Shown here: positions 1 to 9,196 of the stretch, one piece after another
Layout of the letters: each line of letters begins with the position of its first letter
How positions within the stretch are numbered: the first letter of the stretch is position 1
DNA from: Asticcacaulis sp. YBE204
GTDB lineage: Bacteria > Pseudomonadota > Alphaproteobacteria > Caulobacterales > Caulobacteraceae
Direction of reading: 5' to 3'
DNA length: 64,000 bases
NCBI RefSeq assembly: GCF_000495855.1
Contig: NZ_AWGF01000002.1
Location: 62,001 to 126,000, forward strand
Notes under the pieces: model-generated
What the model was told of the DNA's origin: nothing
The model's input: the letters and a program-made list of their open reading frames with translations, nothing else
The model's database searches: none
Translations under genes and position numbers: made by a program

Positions 1-890
1 GCCGCGGCATGCAGCACATTGACCGCCTCGGCGGTGGACATGACGGCGTCGGGGCGGTTGAGACCTATGCCTTCACGCGTGCGCCCGGTGCGCAGGTCCT
101 GAAAGGTCTGGACAAGAAGCTCGGCCACCTCGACCTCGCCGCTGACCCTGACCTCAACGGCCCCCAGCCGCTCGGCCAGTTGTTTCAGGATCAGTTCGCG
201 CTCGAAAGCCGGGTCATCGATCGGTCGCACCGTTTCGAAATTGAAGCGGCGTTTCAGGGCGCTCGACATTTCGTGGACGCCGCGGTCGCGCAGGTTGGCC
301 GTGGCGATGACATTGAATCCGGGCCGCGCCTGCACCGCCCGATCCGCCCCCAGTTCCGGGATAGCCAGGGTCTTTTCCGACAGGATCGAGATCAGCGCAT
401 CCTGCACCTCCTGCGGGCAACGCGTGATCTCCTCGAAGCGGACGATCCGCCCCTCACGCATGGCGCTCAATACTGGCGACGGAACAAGCGCTCGTTCGCT
501 GGGGCCTTCCGCCAGTAGCAAGGCATAGTTCCAGGCATAGCGCAGGTGGTCTTCGGTCGTTCCGGCGGAGCCCTGAACGACCAGCCCCGACTGCCCGCTG
601 ATCGCGGCGGTCAGAAGTTCGGACAGCATCGACTTGGCCGTGCCGGGCTCGCCCACCAGCATCAGGCCCTGATGACTCATGAGGCTGACGATGGCGCGGT
701 CGACCAGAGGGTCGTCGCCATAGAATTTACGCGTGACGCGCAGGCTTTCGTCACCCAGAATGAACTTGCGCACGGCGCGGGCGCTCAAAACCCAGCCCGC
801 GGGACGGCGGCCGTCGTCCGCCGCCGCCAGCCGGCTCAGTTCGTCAGCATAACGCGCTTCGGCGGAGGCTCTCAGCTGTGTCTCTACCAT
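1..890 (-). CDS. MoxR-family AAA+ ATPase (YehL-like), 3' end cut by window edge
   Basis: I translated the minus strand directly; 297 residues are visible and the frame is open at position 1, so the C-terminus lies outside. The Walker A loop is GEPGTAKS (about residues 80-87), Walker B appears as VRFEEIT, and sensor 1 as NVIATANLRDRG followed by an arginine-rich ALKRRF stretch. These are the marks of MoxR ATPases, ring-forming chaperone-like proteins that usually act with von Willebrand A proteins. The ATG at 890-888 overlaps the stop of the upstream DUF4132 gene by 7 nt, so translation is probably coupled. In E. coli yehL (MoxR) sits with yehI (DUF4132), and the same pairing here supports the YehL-like label. 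Its precise substrate is unknown. A vWA gene would be expected just left of the window. Confidence 0.85.
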   Translation of the reverse strand, partial: MVETQLRASAEARYADELSRLAAADDGRRPAGWVLSARAVRKFILGDESLRVTRKFYGDDPLVDRAIVSLMSHQGLMLVGEPGTAKSMLSELLTAAISGQSGLVVQGSAGTTEDHLRYAWNYALLLAEGPSERALVPSPVLSAMREGRIVRFEEITRCPQEVQDALISILSEKTLAIPELGADRAVQARPGFNVIATANLRDRGVHEMSSALKRRFNFETVRPIDDPAFERELILKQLAERLGAVEVRVSGEVEVAELLVQTFQDLRTGRTREGIGLNRPDAVMSTAEAVNVLHAA

Positions 891-3800
891 GGCGTCTTTT
901 TCTCCCAGTCAGCCTCGAACCCCGTACCCTTGGCCGCGATGTCGTGAAGGTCCTGCCGCGTCTCGGCCAGCAGGACCGGCGGCACCTCGCCCAGTGCCAC
1001 AGACGCGCCGTGCCAGCCGCTGTTGCGCCGCAGTTTGGCGAAACTCAGCTCCGTCAGCGCCGCCGGAAGGTTCTCCTCCGGCAGGGGACTGCCCGAAAAA
1101 TGGATCAGCGCCACCAGACCTGCGGCGTTATAGGTGCGTTCATAGGTAAAGAAGACACCGCCGTCTTCCGCCGCCCCGCGCGTATAGCCCAGCTTGTTGG
1201 CCGCGCCCCTGAGCTTGAAGGTTTCGATCATCCAGCCCCGCCGGTCGGTGATGACCGTGTCGGCCTTGTGCGCCGGATCGAACACCGGCAGGTCGCGCCC
1301 GAACTGATCGAACGGCGATATGACCTCATAATCGGCCAGATGGGTCTGCCAGCCCTCTATGAGACGGGCCTCGACCAACTGGCTGTGGGCCAGTTGAACG
1401 GACGCGAAACGCGCTACATCGACGGCGCCGTCATCGCTATCGCTCAGACTGTTGTCATCGAGCGGCCGGAAGGTCGCCACGCACCTGCCGTCATCGTCCA
1501 GCCCCATCCACACCAGCCGTCGCGCCAGACGCGCCACCAACGGATGCCCCATAACATAGAGCTGCCAGTCCTCCACAGGCCATATCCGTTCCAGACACAT
1601 GGCTTCGCGCAAACGTGCCGTCTGGTCCGGAATGACCTGCTTGAGCTCCTTGCGCGCCGTCGCCAGAGCCTTCTTGGCCTCCTCTATGAGCGGCTTTTCC
1701 TCGTCATTGCGCGCCGTCGGCAGGGCTTTGACCGGCTGCCCGGCCCCATTGAGCAGGACCAGAGCATCGCTGGCGTCGAGCACCATACGGTAGGCGCGGT
1801 CATTCCCGCATTCAAGCTCTGCCGTCCCGGTTTCGTCGAGCCCCGCTGTAGGTATAGTGCGATCGGCCAGTTCCTCGGTCGTCCAGCCGCGCCGCGCCGC
1901 GATCTCCTCGATCAGGGTGGCGGCGTGCGCCTGCACGGTCTTGGCCTTGAAGCGGTTGGCCGTGGCCAGCACGATCTGGATCGCGGCAGGCGACGGATTG
2001 GCCGCCAGTGCGTCGAGGATGGCCTTGGCCTGCGACACGCGTGAGCCGTGGTTCTTGAGGAACGCGCGGCACAGTTTCGCCATGTCGGCCCCATCGACCC
2101 GCGTGGTCAGGCCCAGCAGGCCCTTGCTGTCGACGGCGCTCCCCAGATAGGTATTGAGTTTGTCTTTGCGGATCTGCGCGAACAGCTTGTCGCGATCGGT
2201 AATCCAGTAGCTGGCCGATTGCGGATACTGTTTCACATACTGCAAATTCTGCTTCAGTGTCGTGTCGACCACCGATTCCGCATAGGCATTGGCCTCATCG
2301 AGCGTACAGGTGCGCGTATCCTGCGCGATCCAGGCGCTCAGCACGTGGAGGCCCAGACGATGCGCATGACCGGGAGCCAGCCGATCGAGCCACAGGTCCA
2401 TCAGGGCGTTGCCGCTGGTCTGTTTCAGTCTGGCGGCCAGAACGATCCACCAGCGCACCAGTATCGGATCGACCATCGTCCCGTCGCGCCAGTTCAGTGT
2501 GGGCAGAACATCGAACGGGAACCATTCGAGGCCCTTGGGCTGAGCCTTGATCAGGCCCGCCTCGGCCTCTTTTTTCATCTTTAGGGGGTCGAAGACGTCG
2601 GACACATCGTCGCCCAGCCGCTCAAGTGCCGTAATCAGGGCCGCGCGCGCCACATCGCTCTTTTCGCTCGTCAAGGTTTTGCGCAAGGCTGGAATTGCGG
2701 CAACGACGCCGCGCTGGGTCAGCCATTCGGCAGCGCCCGCTCTCACTTCCTGCTTGCCGTCCTCCAGCATCCGCGTGATCAGGCCGTCGATCCCCGGCGC
2801 CCCCGCCAGCAGGCGACGCGCCTCGGCACGCGGCCCTTTGCGCGTCCCCGTCGCCACCGTCAGCAGCGGCATCAAAAAGCGTTGCGGTACCTTCGGCAGG
2901 GTCGCCAGCAGCTCCAGCGCCGGACTCACAATCATCGGTTCCTTACCCGACTGCGGTCGAAAACCCAGAGCTTCCTCCAGATGGTCGAAATACCGCGTTA
3001 CCAGCGGCCATAGCCGTTCGCTGTCGATATTTTCGACCGAACTGCCCCAGCGGCGGGTCAGATGCTCGACGACGGCATCTTCGTCGCGCCACATGGCCCG
3101 CAGCACGCGGAGGTCCGCGCCGCCGGCGATACGCCGACGCAATTCAGCCGCGATCGGGCCAGTGATGTAGGGACTGAACGCCCAGAACAGATTGCCGTGG
3201 CAACTCCAGGTGTATAGATTGACGATATGGCGCAAGGTCAGGGACGGCGACGACAGGAACGCCTCGATACCCGATCGGTCGAAAGACGCCGGAATCTGCA
3301 TCCACTGGAAGTTTTTCGGTTCGGACGGGCGTCCTTTTTTACCGTCGTTTTTGCCCTCGGCGGCGTCCCTGATCGCGCGCAGGGTTTCACTGCCCACGCT
3401 GTTAAACTGCTTGCTCCAGTGCCATCTTTCCTTTGCCCCCTCGCGCCGGGCCTTGTCCAGCACGGCATTGAAACTATCCATGGATGGACGCAACAGGCTT
3501 ATCACCGCATCGGACAAGGGCGGCGCGTCGGGTACCGACGGCATCGGGGGGATCGCCACCGTCGATCCATCGAGCGCCAGATAGCTGTCATCTTTGTCGT
3601 CGGTCCCACCGTGAGCGGCGGCATGGAGCCCACCAAGGGCGTTTTCGAGCGCCAGCCTGACCTTCGGCGCGCTTTCGTCCGCCAGCCAGTCCCGCAGGAT
3701 TGGCGCGGCCGCCTCGCCCAGCGCCCGCGCCGCGAATGTCACCAGTTCGGCCCTGACGCCCGGCGCCGAAGCGCTGAACCGATGACGCAATGCCTCGGGA

Positions 3801-4546
3801 AGGCTTATGGTACTGCCTTTGGTCAGGGCGATCTGTGCGGCTTCCTTCACGGTCTTAGAACTGGAAACCGCGCCATCCATCAGGAGCTCGAGATAGGGTT
3901 CCGTCAGACCGAAACGGCCTATGGCCGCCATCAACTGAGCGCGGGGGATCGCCGCCATCTTCGGTGCGGCGGCGAGGATATCGTCGGCCTGGGCCTTCAA
4001 CCACCGTTCAGTCCCGCCAAACAGATCGACGCAATTGTCTGTACCGTATTGCGTCGGGTTCGGGCCGAAGACGATATCGGCGACGATGTCGCTACCCAGA
4101 TCGCGTAATGCGGCCAGACGCGCGAGCGCCTCCACGTCACAAACTGTACGATCCCGTACAGCGCGGACGATCACCGCGTGACGCAGCCAGTCGGGCGATT
4201 TAGGCGTCCCCATAAGGCCCCAGCTTTGACCCGCCAGCGGGTGAAGGGCCGCGATGACATCGCCCAGCCGCGCCAGTTGCTCGTCGCTCCAGTCCACCCC
4301 CGCTTTAAAGAGGTTCGTATAATTATGAGAGCCCGGCCAATACATGCCGGTACTCTGCCAGTGCTGTTGCAGGCTCCGCATCGACAGGGTCGACAGGACA
4401 GCGCCCCCGGTACCGTTCGCCACATAGGCGGCGACGTCCTTGTTCAGGCCCGTCTGGTGTTTGCCGAGCTTCTCGAATTGTCTGGAAATCCGGGCAGCGG
4501 CTTCCGTTTCGCTCCCGCCACCAAACAGTCTGGACAAGATATTCAT
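884..4546 (-). CDS. DUF4132 domain protein (MolR/YehI-like), 1220 aa
   Basis: This is a large, mostly soluble protein with no signal peptide. The middle holds HEAT-like alpha-helical stretches (alanine- and leucine-rich helices with recurring VAAIPALRKTL-type repeats around residues 560-680). The C-terminal part resembles DUF4132, with the run VARLARRLVWMGLDDDG and the DYEVISPFDQFGRDLP stretch typical of the MolR/YehI group. An in-frame ATG lies 36 nt upstream at 4582, but the ATG at 4546 follows a G-rich Shine-Dalgarno run of six G about five bases before it, and MNILSRLFGGG fits a normal N-terminus, so I prefer 4546. It overlaps the MoxR ATPase by 7 nt. Family knowledge says only that such proteins associate with MoxR/vWA modules. 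Biochemical function is not established, and a role in stress response or biological conflict would be inference. Confidence 0.8.
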   Translation of the reverse strand: MNILSRLFGGGSETEAAARISRQFEKLGKHQTGLNKDVAAYVANGTGGAVLSTLSMRSLQQHWQSTGMYWPGSHNYTNLFKAGVDWSDEQLARLGDVIAALHPLAGQSWGLMGTPKSPDWLRHAVIVRAVRDRTVCDVEALARLAALRDLGSDIVADIVFGPNPTQYGTDNCVDLFGGTERWLKAQADDILAAAPKMAAIPRAQLMAAIGRFGLTEPYLELLMDGAVSSSKTVKEAAQIALTKGSTISLPEALRHRFSASAPGVRAELVTFAARALGEAAAPILRDWLADESAPKVRLALENALGGLHAAAHGGTDDKDDSYLALDGSTVAIPPMPSVPDAPPLSDAVISLLRPSMDSFNAVLDKARREGAKERWHWSKQFNSVGSETLRAIRDAAEGKNDGKKGRPSEPKNFQWMQIPASFDRSGIEAFLSSPSLTLRHIVNLYTWSCHGNLFWAFSPYITGPIAAELRRRIAGGADLRVLRAMWRDEDAVVEHLTRRWGSSVENIDSERLWPLVTRYFDHLEEALGFRPQSGKEPMIVSPALELLATLPKVPQRFLMPLLTVATGTRKGPRAEARRLLAGAPGIDGLITRMLEDGKQEVRAGAAEWLTQRGVVAAIPALRKTLTSEKSDVARAALITALERLGDDVSDVFDPLKMKKEAEAGLIKAQPKGLEWFPFDVLPTLNWRDGTMVDPILVRWWIVLAARLKQTSGNALMDLWLDRLAPGHAHRLGLHVLSAWIAQDTRTCTLDEANAYAESVVDTTLKQNLQYVKQYPQSASYWITDRDKLFAQIRKDKLNTYLGSAVDSKGLLGLTTRVDGADMAKLCRAFLKNHGSRVSQAKAILDALAANPSPAAIQIVLATANRFKAKTVQAHAATLIEEIAARRGWTTEELADRTIPTAGLDETGTAELECGNDRAYRMVLDASDALVLLNGAGQPVKALPTARNDEEKPLIEEAKKALATARKELKQVIPDQTARLREAMCLERIWPVEDWQLYVMGHPLVARLARRLVWMGLDDDGRCVATFRPLDDNSLSDSDDGAVDVARFASVQLAHSQLVEARLIEGWQTHLADYEVISPFDQFGRDLPVFDPAHKADTVITDRRGWMIETFKLRGAANKLGYTRGAAEDGGVFFTYERTYNAAGLVALIHFSGSPLPEENLPAALTELSFAKLRRNSGWHGASVALGEVPPVLLAETRQDLHDIAAKGTGFEADWEKKTPW

Positions 4547-4879
4547 ATTCCCCCCGAATAGCCCGTTATTGTCGCGCTTCATAACAGAAGCGATATCTGT
4601 AAGGCCTTCAACCTATGCAACATTTACCGCTATTTCCAGACAGAAAATCGAGCGCGCCCCCCTTTGGCGTTTTTCGCAGCGTCGTCGGCATTATGCAGAA
4701 TTCTGGCGACATGATTCGAAGTTTGCGCAAGGGTACGACCGCACGGATTGACGCACGACAGATCGCGTTTCCAGCACGCGCTTAGCCGCGGCATTAAGTG
4801 CGACGATGTGTCACAAGAGTTTCGGGATCGGGATTATATCGATGTCCGGGCCACATAGCTTTGAACTGAAAATTGGCTA

Positions 4880-5053
4880 AGAGACTGTTTGGAAGTCAGC
4901 GGTTGAGCGCCCGTGAGGGATTTTTTTCGCAAAACGTAGTTTGGCCGCAAGGCGGAAACGAAGCCTCGATGTGAACATCGGGGCAAGTTTCCAACACAGC
5001 GGGCGGAAACAAAGACCCACGGGAGCGACCCGAAGACTTCCCAAACAGTCTCT
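4880..5053. repeat. Nested inverted-repeat element (MITE-like or structured repeat)
   Basis: The outer arms are 4880-4897 (AGAGACTGTTTGGAAGTC) and 5035-5053 (the reverse complement with one extra base). Further in, CGCCCGTG near 4908 pairs imperfectly with CACGGGAGCG near 5019. At the centre CGATG-TGAA-CATCG (4967-4980) is flanked by GGAAAC (4954-4959) and GTTTCC (4987-4992). GGCGGAAAC is also repeated directly at 4951 and 5002. The element is about 174 bp with no open frame, so it could be a non-autonomous mobile element or a family of structured intergenic repeats. No target-site duplication is obvious. Confidence 0.6.
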
Positions 5054-5072
5054 AAGTTCATTAAAGAACAAA

Positions 5073-5098
5073 AAAGTCCGTGCCAAAGCACGGACTTT
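5073..5098 (-). terminator. Rho-independent terminator of the TonB receptor gene
   Basis: Perfect 11-bp stem AAAGTCCGTGC with loop CAAA, followed on the minus strand by a T run (complement of 5071-5075). It lies about 90 nt past the receptor's stop codon. Confidence 0.85.
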
Positions 5099-5187
5099 AA
5101 GTTGCCTTAGGCTCTAATGGCACAGACGAACAAACACACAGAGTTTATGGCGCGGTAAGGGAGTGGCTTTCGCACCAGGATCGAAAA

Positions 5188-8100
5188 TCAGTTCAGCTTG
5201 TAAATCACCCCGACGGAGAACCGTCGTCCGCCATAGCCGATACGCCACAGGTTGGGCACGCCGTCGGAGAAGCCGCGATCGTCGGAGCCCACGATAATCG
5301 CCGCCTCTTTCAGCAAATTGCGTCCCTCGAAATACAGCTCGACATTGGGCCTGAACTTGTGCGTCAGCTTGGCATCGACATACTGATAGGCTTCGGTGAA
5401 ATAGGGCTCACCGGGGTTATAGGGCTGACCGGTGACGTTGATGGGGTTGGCGTTGGGCGTATTGTTCACGCCTGAGTCGCCGCAGGCGGAGATACAGGTG
5501 AACACACGGTCCCGGGCCTGCCAGGTGACGCGGGCATTCGTCTTGCCGTCGTCGTACCACAGCGCCAGGTTAGCAAAGTATTTGTACTGGCCCGGCGGGG
5601 TCTGGTACTCGCCCGTAATGGGATCGACATAGGTCCGGCTGTTGCTGGCCTTGGTCGTCGAGACGTTGAAATCGGCCCCCGTATAGCGCAGACGCCACGG
5701 CAGGAAGGTGAAGGCGGTCTTCGAGGCGAACTCCCAGCCGCTCTGGGTATAGCCTTCGCCATTGACGTAGGTGTTGTAGCGGAAGGTCAGGTTGTCCAGA
5801 CTTTCACCCGTCTGAGGATCGACTTCGCCGGTGCCCGCAAACAGATTGGCGTTGTTGACCGTGACCGTAACCGGGCCACCGACGCGGATGGTCTGGCGAT
5901 AATAGGCCAGCGACAATGACGTGTCACGGTTGGGATACCATTCAAGGCTCGTATTGGCCTTGGCGGCCTGATAGGGCTTCAGGTCCGGGTTGCCGAACGT
6001 GTCGCAGCTATTGTCCTTGGCGGTGCCATCGGCGTCGAATTCGTTCTCGTTACGCTCATCGACAGTGCAGACCCCGGCAGGCCACAGACGGCCGACCGGC
6101 GGTCTGGCCACGGTTTTCGACCAGGAATAGCGCGCGACCAGCTTGTCGTCGAGCACCCACAGGGCGAGGTTATAGCTGGGGAGCCAGTCGGTATAGGTCT
6201 TGTCGATGGCCACCGGCTTTTGAAGATTGAACGAGGTAATGCCCGCGGCGGCTTCGCGGTTGGCCGGATCGTAGAGCGCAGTTTTCTGGATCGAGGTCAG
6301 GCGGACAAAACCCGATGCCTGAACGCTGGTGCTGACCATGCGCACGCCGAAATTACCGTTGAATGACATGCCCCAGGGGAGGTTCTGCTCGAATTCAGCC
6401 ATATAGTAGGCGGCGGTGATCTGCTCGGTCGACTTGCTGACGGGTTGGGCATACATCTTTCCGTCGCTGCCCTCGCACACCTTCATGCAGTCGAGGTTGT
6501 AGTGTTCAGAATTGACCAGGGCATAGAACTTGTCGGCGTCGATGCTGGTCCAGTTAGTCATGCCTTCGGCGCCGTCATAGCCGTTGAAGAAGACATCGCT
6601 GTTTTCTTCGAGCGATTGCTGGAGAATGGCAATCGCCTGAGCCTGAGTGATCGTCTCCACGCCGTAGTAGCGATTGCGCGCCGACGGATCGGGCACATAG
6701 CCATAGACGCACTGGTTGGCGACCGTCGTCGTCGGCAGGTTTTCGCAGGCACGGACATTGCCGCGCAGATTGAGGGTCGGCACCTCGACACCGCTCACCG
6801 GCTGAAAGCCACCGCCACTCCAGTAGGCCGTCTTCATGTCGCGATAGCTGGCCCCCGTCTTGACGCGAGGGAAGAACGGCACGACGCCTTTGAGGTTATA
6901 GCTGGCGTCAATCTTGGCGGCGGTTTCCGAGCTTTCCGTCATTCGCGGGTTCAATTGGATGCCGAAATTGCGCGTCAGCGGCAAACCGGCCGTCACCGGG
7001 TTGAACTTGACGAAATTGGCCATGTCATTTTCGTTGTAGTCCGCCGGCAGGTCGTAGGTCCACATGCCGCTGGGCAGCAGCCTCATACGGGCATTGCCGT
7101 AATTATAGGTCCGGGCCACACGGCGATCGGTTCGCGAATACGAGGACTCCGTCTGGTTAGCCTGAAAGGTGACGAGCAGCGGCCCGTCCTTGTATTCCCC
7201 GCCAAGCAATATGTAGTTGCTCTTGGCCTCCACGCGGTTGCGGATATGGTCGATGCCCAGCGTGGCATTGGTAATGTCCATCTGGACAATGTGATGATTT
7301 TCGTCCATCACCAGAGTCGCCGGATTGACATTCAGCGCCTGTCCCATGACCGGGAAGGTATAGTTGGTCGTGGTTGACGTCGCGTTGGCGTCCAGCTGTA
7401 TGCCGCCATAGACCTGGGTCGGGTTATAGATCCAGTAACCACCCCCTGCCACCGGTGTCAAAACCTGCGACGAGCCGACCGGGATATTGGTGTTGTTGGT
7501 CAGGCTTTGGTTCACGAAGCCCGTGGACGCCGCCGTCAGAACAGACACGCCACCGCGTGAACGAAAGCGCGTATCCTCTTCCTGATAACGATCCGCAACC
7601 TGATACTTGGCATAGACCTTGAGATTGTCGTTGATGCGGAAATCGAACCGAATATCCCACGCCAGACGATCCTCATAGGCGGTGTAGCGCTGGTCGCGCA
7701 CCGAGTTCGGCGCATAGTCATTCCACTGGTTCAGACAGGACTGCTGCTCGCTGATCCTTTGCGCCTGTGCCGCCGAGCGGTTGGCGTTGTTCGACCCGGC
7801 CTGAATCGCGTTCAGCTCCGTCGCCGTCAGCAACGGGAAGGCCGCGACGCAGTCAGCTTTCGATTTGGCTGCTGCTGACTTTTCTATGATCTGACGTCGG
7901 GAACTGGAGTCGAAGAATGTACTCGTATTGGCGGCCAGCGGCGAGCGTAGCACTGGCGTATCCAGCCCTTCGCCCGACACGGTCGAAGGGTTCAACGCGT
8001 AGGTCTTTTCCGGCGAATTGTCGAAATCCGTCGTGCGCAGATAACCGGCGCGGTCGTTTGTCCCGGCCATGCCCATCTTGTGGCTGTCGCCCAGCCGTTC

Positions 8101-9093
8101 AGATTGGGAAAAGTTGAGCAACACTCCCAGCCGGTTGTCGAAGAACTTGCGCGAGGCGATGATATTGATGTTGGGCGACCATTTTTCGCTGAGCGAATTG
8201 CGCTCACCGGCGACCCGCATCTGGAAATAAGGCTTGCTGAAATCGAGCGCGTCTCGCGTCTTGATCTGGACGCTGGCCCCCAGGCCGCCTTCGGTCAGGT
8301 CGGGCGTGTTGCCCTTGATCACATCGACGCTTTTGATGAGATCGGCGGGCAATTCACGCATGTCCGAACCGCGGCCGCCGCCGTTCGAACCGTTGATGGC
8401 CAGGTCGGCGCCATTGGTCGCGACTCCCATACCATCCATTTCGATGCGAATGGCGCCGCCGCCGTTACCGCGGATATTGATGGAAGACCCTTCGCCGGTC
8501 TCATCGCGCGACAGGGCGGCCCCCGGAATACGCGACAGAGCTTCGTTGAGGTTACGATCGGGAAAGGAACCGACATCGTCGGCGACGATCGAGTCCTGCG
8601 CCGTATTGGAGCGCTTCTTGCGGTCTATAGCCGACTGCTGTGCCCGGCGCGCCCCGACGACGACGACTTCCTGTACACCGTCGGTGCTGATGCGGTCCTC
8701 GGCAACGATCGCACGAGCGGGCAGAACCTGTGGCAACGGACCGTCAACTTCAGCGCGCGGACCGGGCTTCTGCACGACCTTTTGACCGGCAGCTTTGATC
8801 AGGAAGGTCGTGCCATTGATCTGTTCAAGCGTGGCGTTGGTCCCTTCGAGCAGGCGGCGTAGCGCCTCGTTCGGGGTGAAAGTTCCCTTGACGCCCTGCG
8901 TCGTTTTCCCGCTGAGCTGGCGGCGGTCGAACATCAATTCGACGCCGCTCTGGCGTCCGTATTGTTCGAGCGCCGAAATAAGGGCCTGCGGGGCGATGTC
9001 GACGGGTTTGGCGACTTGCGCATAGGCCGGACTGGACATGACGAGCGCGGTGGCGGCGCCCGCCGCCAATGCGCGTAGAGTGGTGCTGAGCAT
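5188..9093 (-). CDS. TonB-dependent receptor with N-terminal STN signalling domain, 1301 aa
   Basis: Outer-membrane active transporter. The ATG at 9093 begins a clear signal peptide (MLSTTLRALAAGAATALVMS, cleavage near AYAQ) and has an AGGGGAA ribosome site; upstream ATGs would add about 30 non-secretory residues. Next comes a secretin/TonB short N-terminal domain (about residues 35-105, ALISALEQYGRQSGVELMFD), the part that touches FecR-type regulators. The plug follows (RNLNEALSRIPGAALSRDE, INIRGNGG) and then a long beta-barrel ending in RFSVGVIYKLN, with the terminal aromatic region usual for barrel insertion. At about 1300 residues it is longer than most receptors, through extended barrel loops. 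FecR and ECF sigma genes lie directly upstream on the same strand, making a standard surface-signalling unit. The substrate cannot be read from sequence; carbohydrate or iron chelate are both possible. Confidence 0.92.
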   Translation of the reverse strand: MLSTTLRALAAGAATALVMSSPAYAQVAKPVDIAPQALISALEQYGRQSGVELMFDRRQLSGKTTQGVKGTFTPNEALRRLLEGTNATLEQINGTTFLIKAAGQKVVQKPGPRAEVDGPLPQVLPARAIVAEDRISTDGVQEVVVVGARRAQQSAIDRKKRSNTAQDSIVADDVGSFPDRNLNEALSRIPGAALSRDETGEGSSINIRGNGGGAIRIEMDGMGVATNGADLAINGSNGGGRGSDMRELPADLIKSVDVIKGNTPDLTEGGLGASVQIKTRDALDFSKPYFQMRVAGERNSLSEKWSPNINIIASRKFFDNRLGVLLNFSQSERLGDSHKMGMAGTNDRAGYLRTTDFDNSPEKTYALNPSTVSGEGLDTPVLRSPLAANTSTFFDSSSRRQIIEKSAAAKSKADCVAAFPLLTATELNAIQAGSNNANRSAAQAQRISEQQSCLNQWNDYAPNSVRDQRYTAYEDRLAWDIRFDFRINDNLKVYAKYQVADRYQEEDTRFRSRGGVSVLTAASTGFVNQSLTNNTNIPVGSSQVLTPVAGGGYWIYNPTQVYGGIQLDANATSTTTNYTFPVMGQALNVNPATLVMDENHHIVQMDITNATLGIDHIRNRVEAKSNYILLGGEYKDGPLLVTFQANQTESSYSRTDRRVARTYNYGNARMRLLPSGMWTYDLPADYNENDMANFVKFNPVTAGLPLTRNFGIQLNPRMTESSETAAKIDASYNLKGVVPFFPRVKTGASYRDMKTAYWSGGGFQPVSGVEVPTLNLRGNVRACENLPTTTVANQCVYGYVPDPSARNRYYGVETITQAQAIAILQQSLEENSDVFFNGYDGAEGMTNWTSIDADKFYALVNSEHYNLDCMKVCEGSDGKMYAQPVSKSTEQITAAYYMAEFEQNLPWGMSFNGNFGVRMVSTSVQASGFVRLTSIQKTALYDPANREAAAGITSFNLQKPVAIDKTYTDWLPSYNLALWVLDDKLVARYSWSKTVARPPVGRLWPAGVCTVDERNENEFDADGTAKDNSCDTFGNPDLKPYQAAKANTSLEWYPNRDTSLSLAYYRQTIRVGGPVTVTVNNANLFAGTGEVDPQTGESLDNLTFRYNTYVNGEGYTQSGWEFASKTAFTFLPWRLRYTGADFNVSTTKASNSRTYVDPITGEYQTPPGQYKYFANLALWYDDGKTNARVTWQARDRVFTCISACGDSGVNNTPNANPINVTGQPYNPGEPYFTEAYQYVDAKLTHKFRPNVELYFEGRNLLKEAAIIVGSDDRGFSDGVPNLWRIGYGGRRFSVGVIYKLN

Positions 9094-9196
9094 TCGCGTT
9101 GTTTCCCCTGCCTGTTTTTGGTGGCAGCGGGCCCTCATTATGTGGGCCTCTGAATTGTAAGATGAATGCTCGGGCGGACTCCTCACCTCTCTTATA

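Larger units (their letters stand above)
4583..5187. other. Gene-free interval of 605 nt with an inverted-repeat element
   Basis: No convincing coding region was found on either strand. The left part (4583-4877) shows nothing I can name beyond presumed promoter sequence for the DUF4132 gene. The right part holds an inverted-repeat element (4880-5053) and a minus-strand terminator (5073-5098), each listed separately. Confidence 0.6.

Noticed and set aside
878-2044. Long plus-strand frame of 388 codons inside the DUF4132 gene
   Set aside because: Antisense shadow of a high-GC gene; no ribosome site, no motifs, and the minus strand encodes a clear large protein.
4880-5053. Complete insertion sequence at the inverted repeats
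   Set aside because: The repeats enclose only about 140 nt and no transposase frame, so at most a non-autonomous element.
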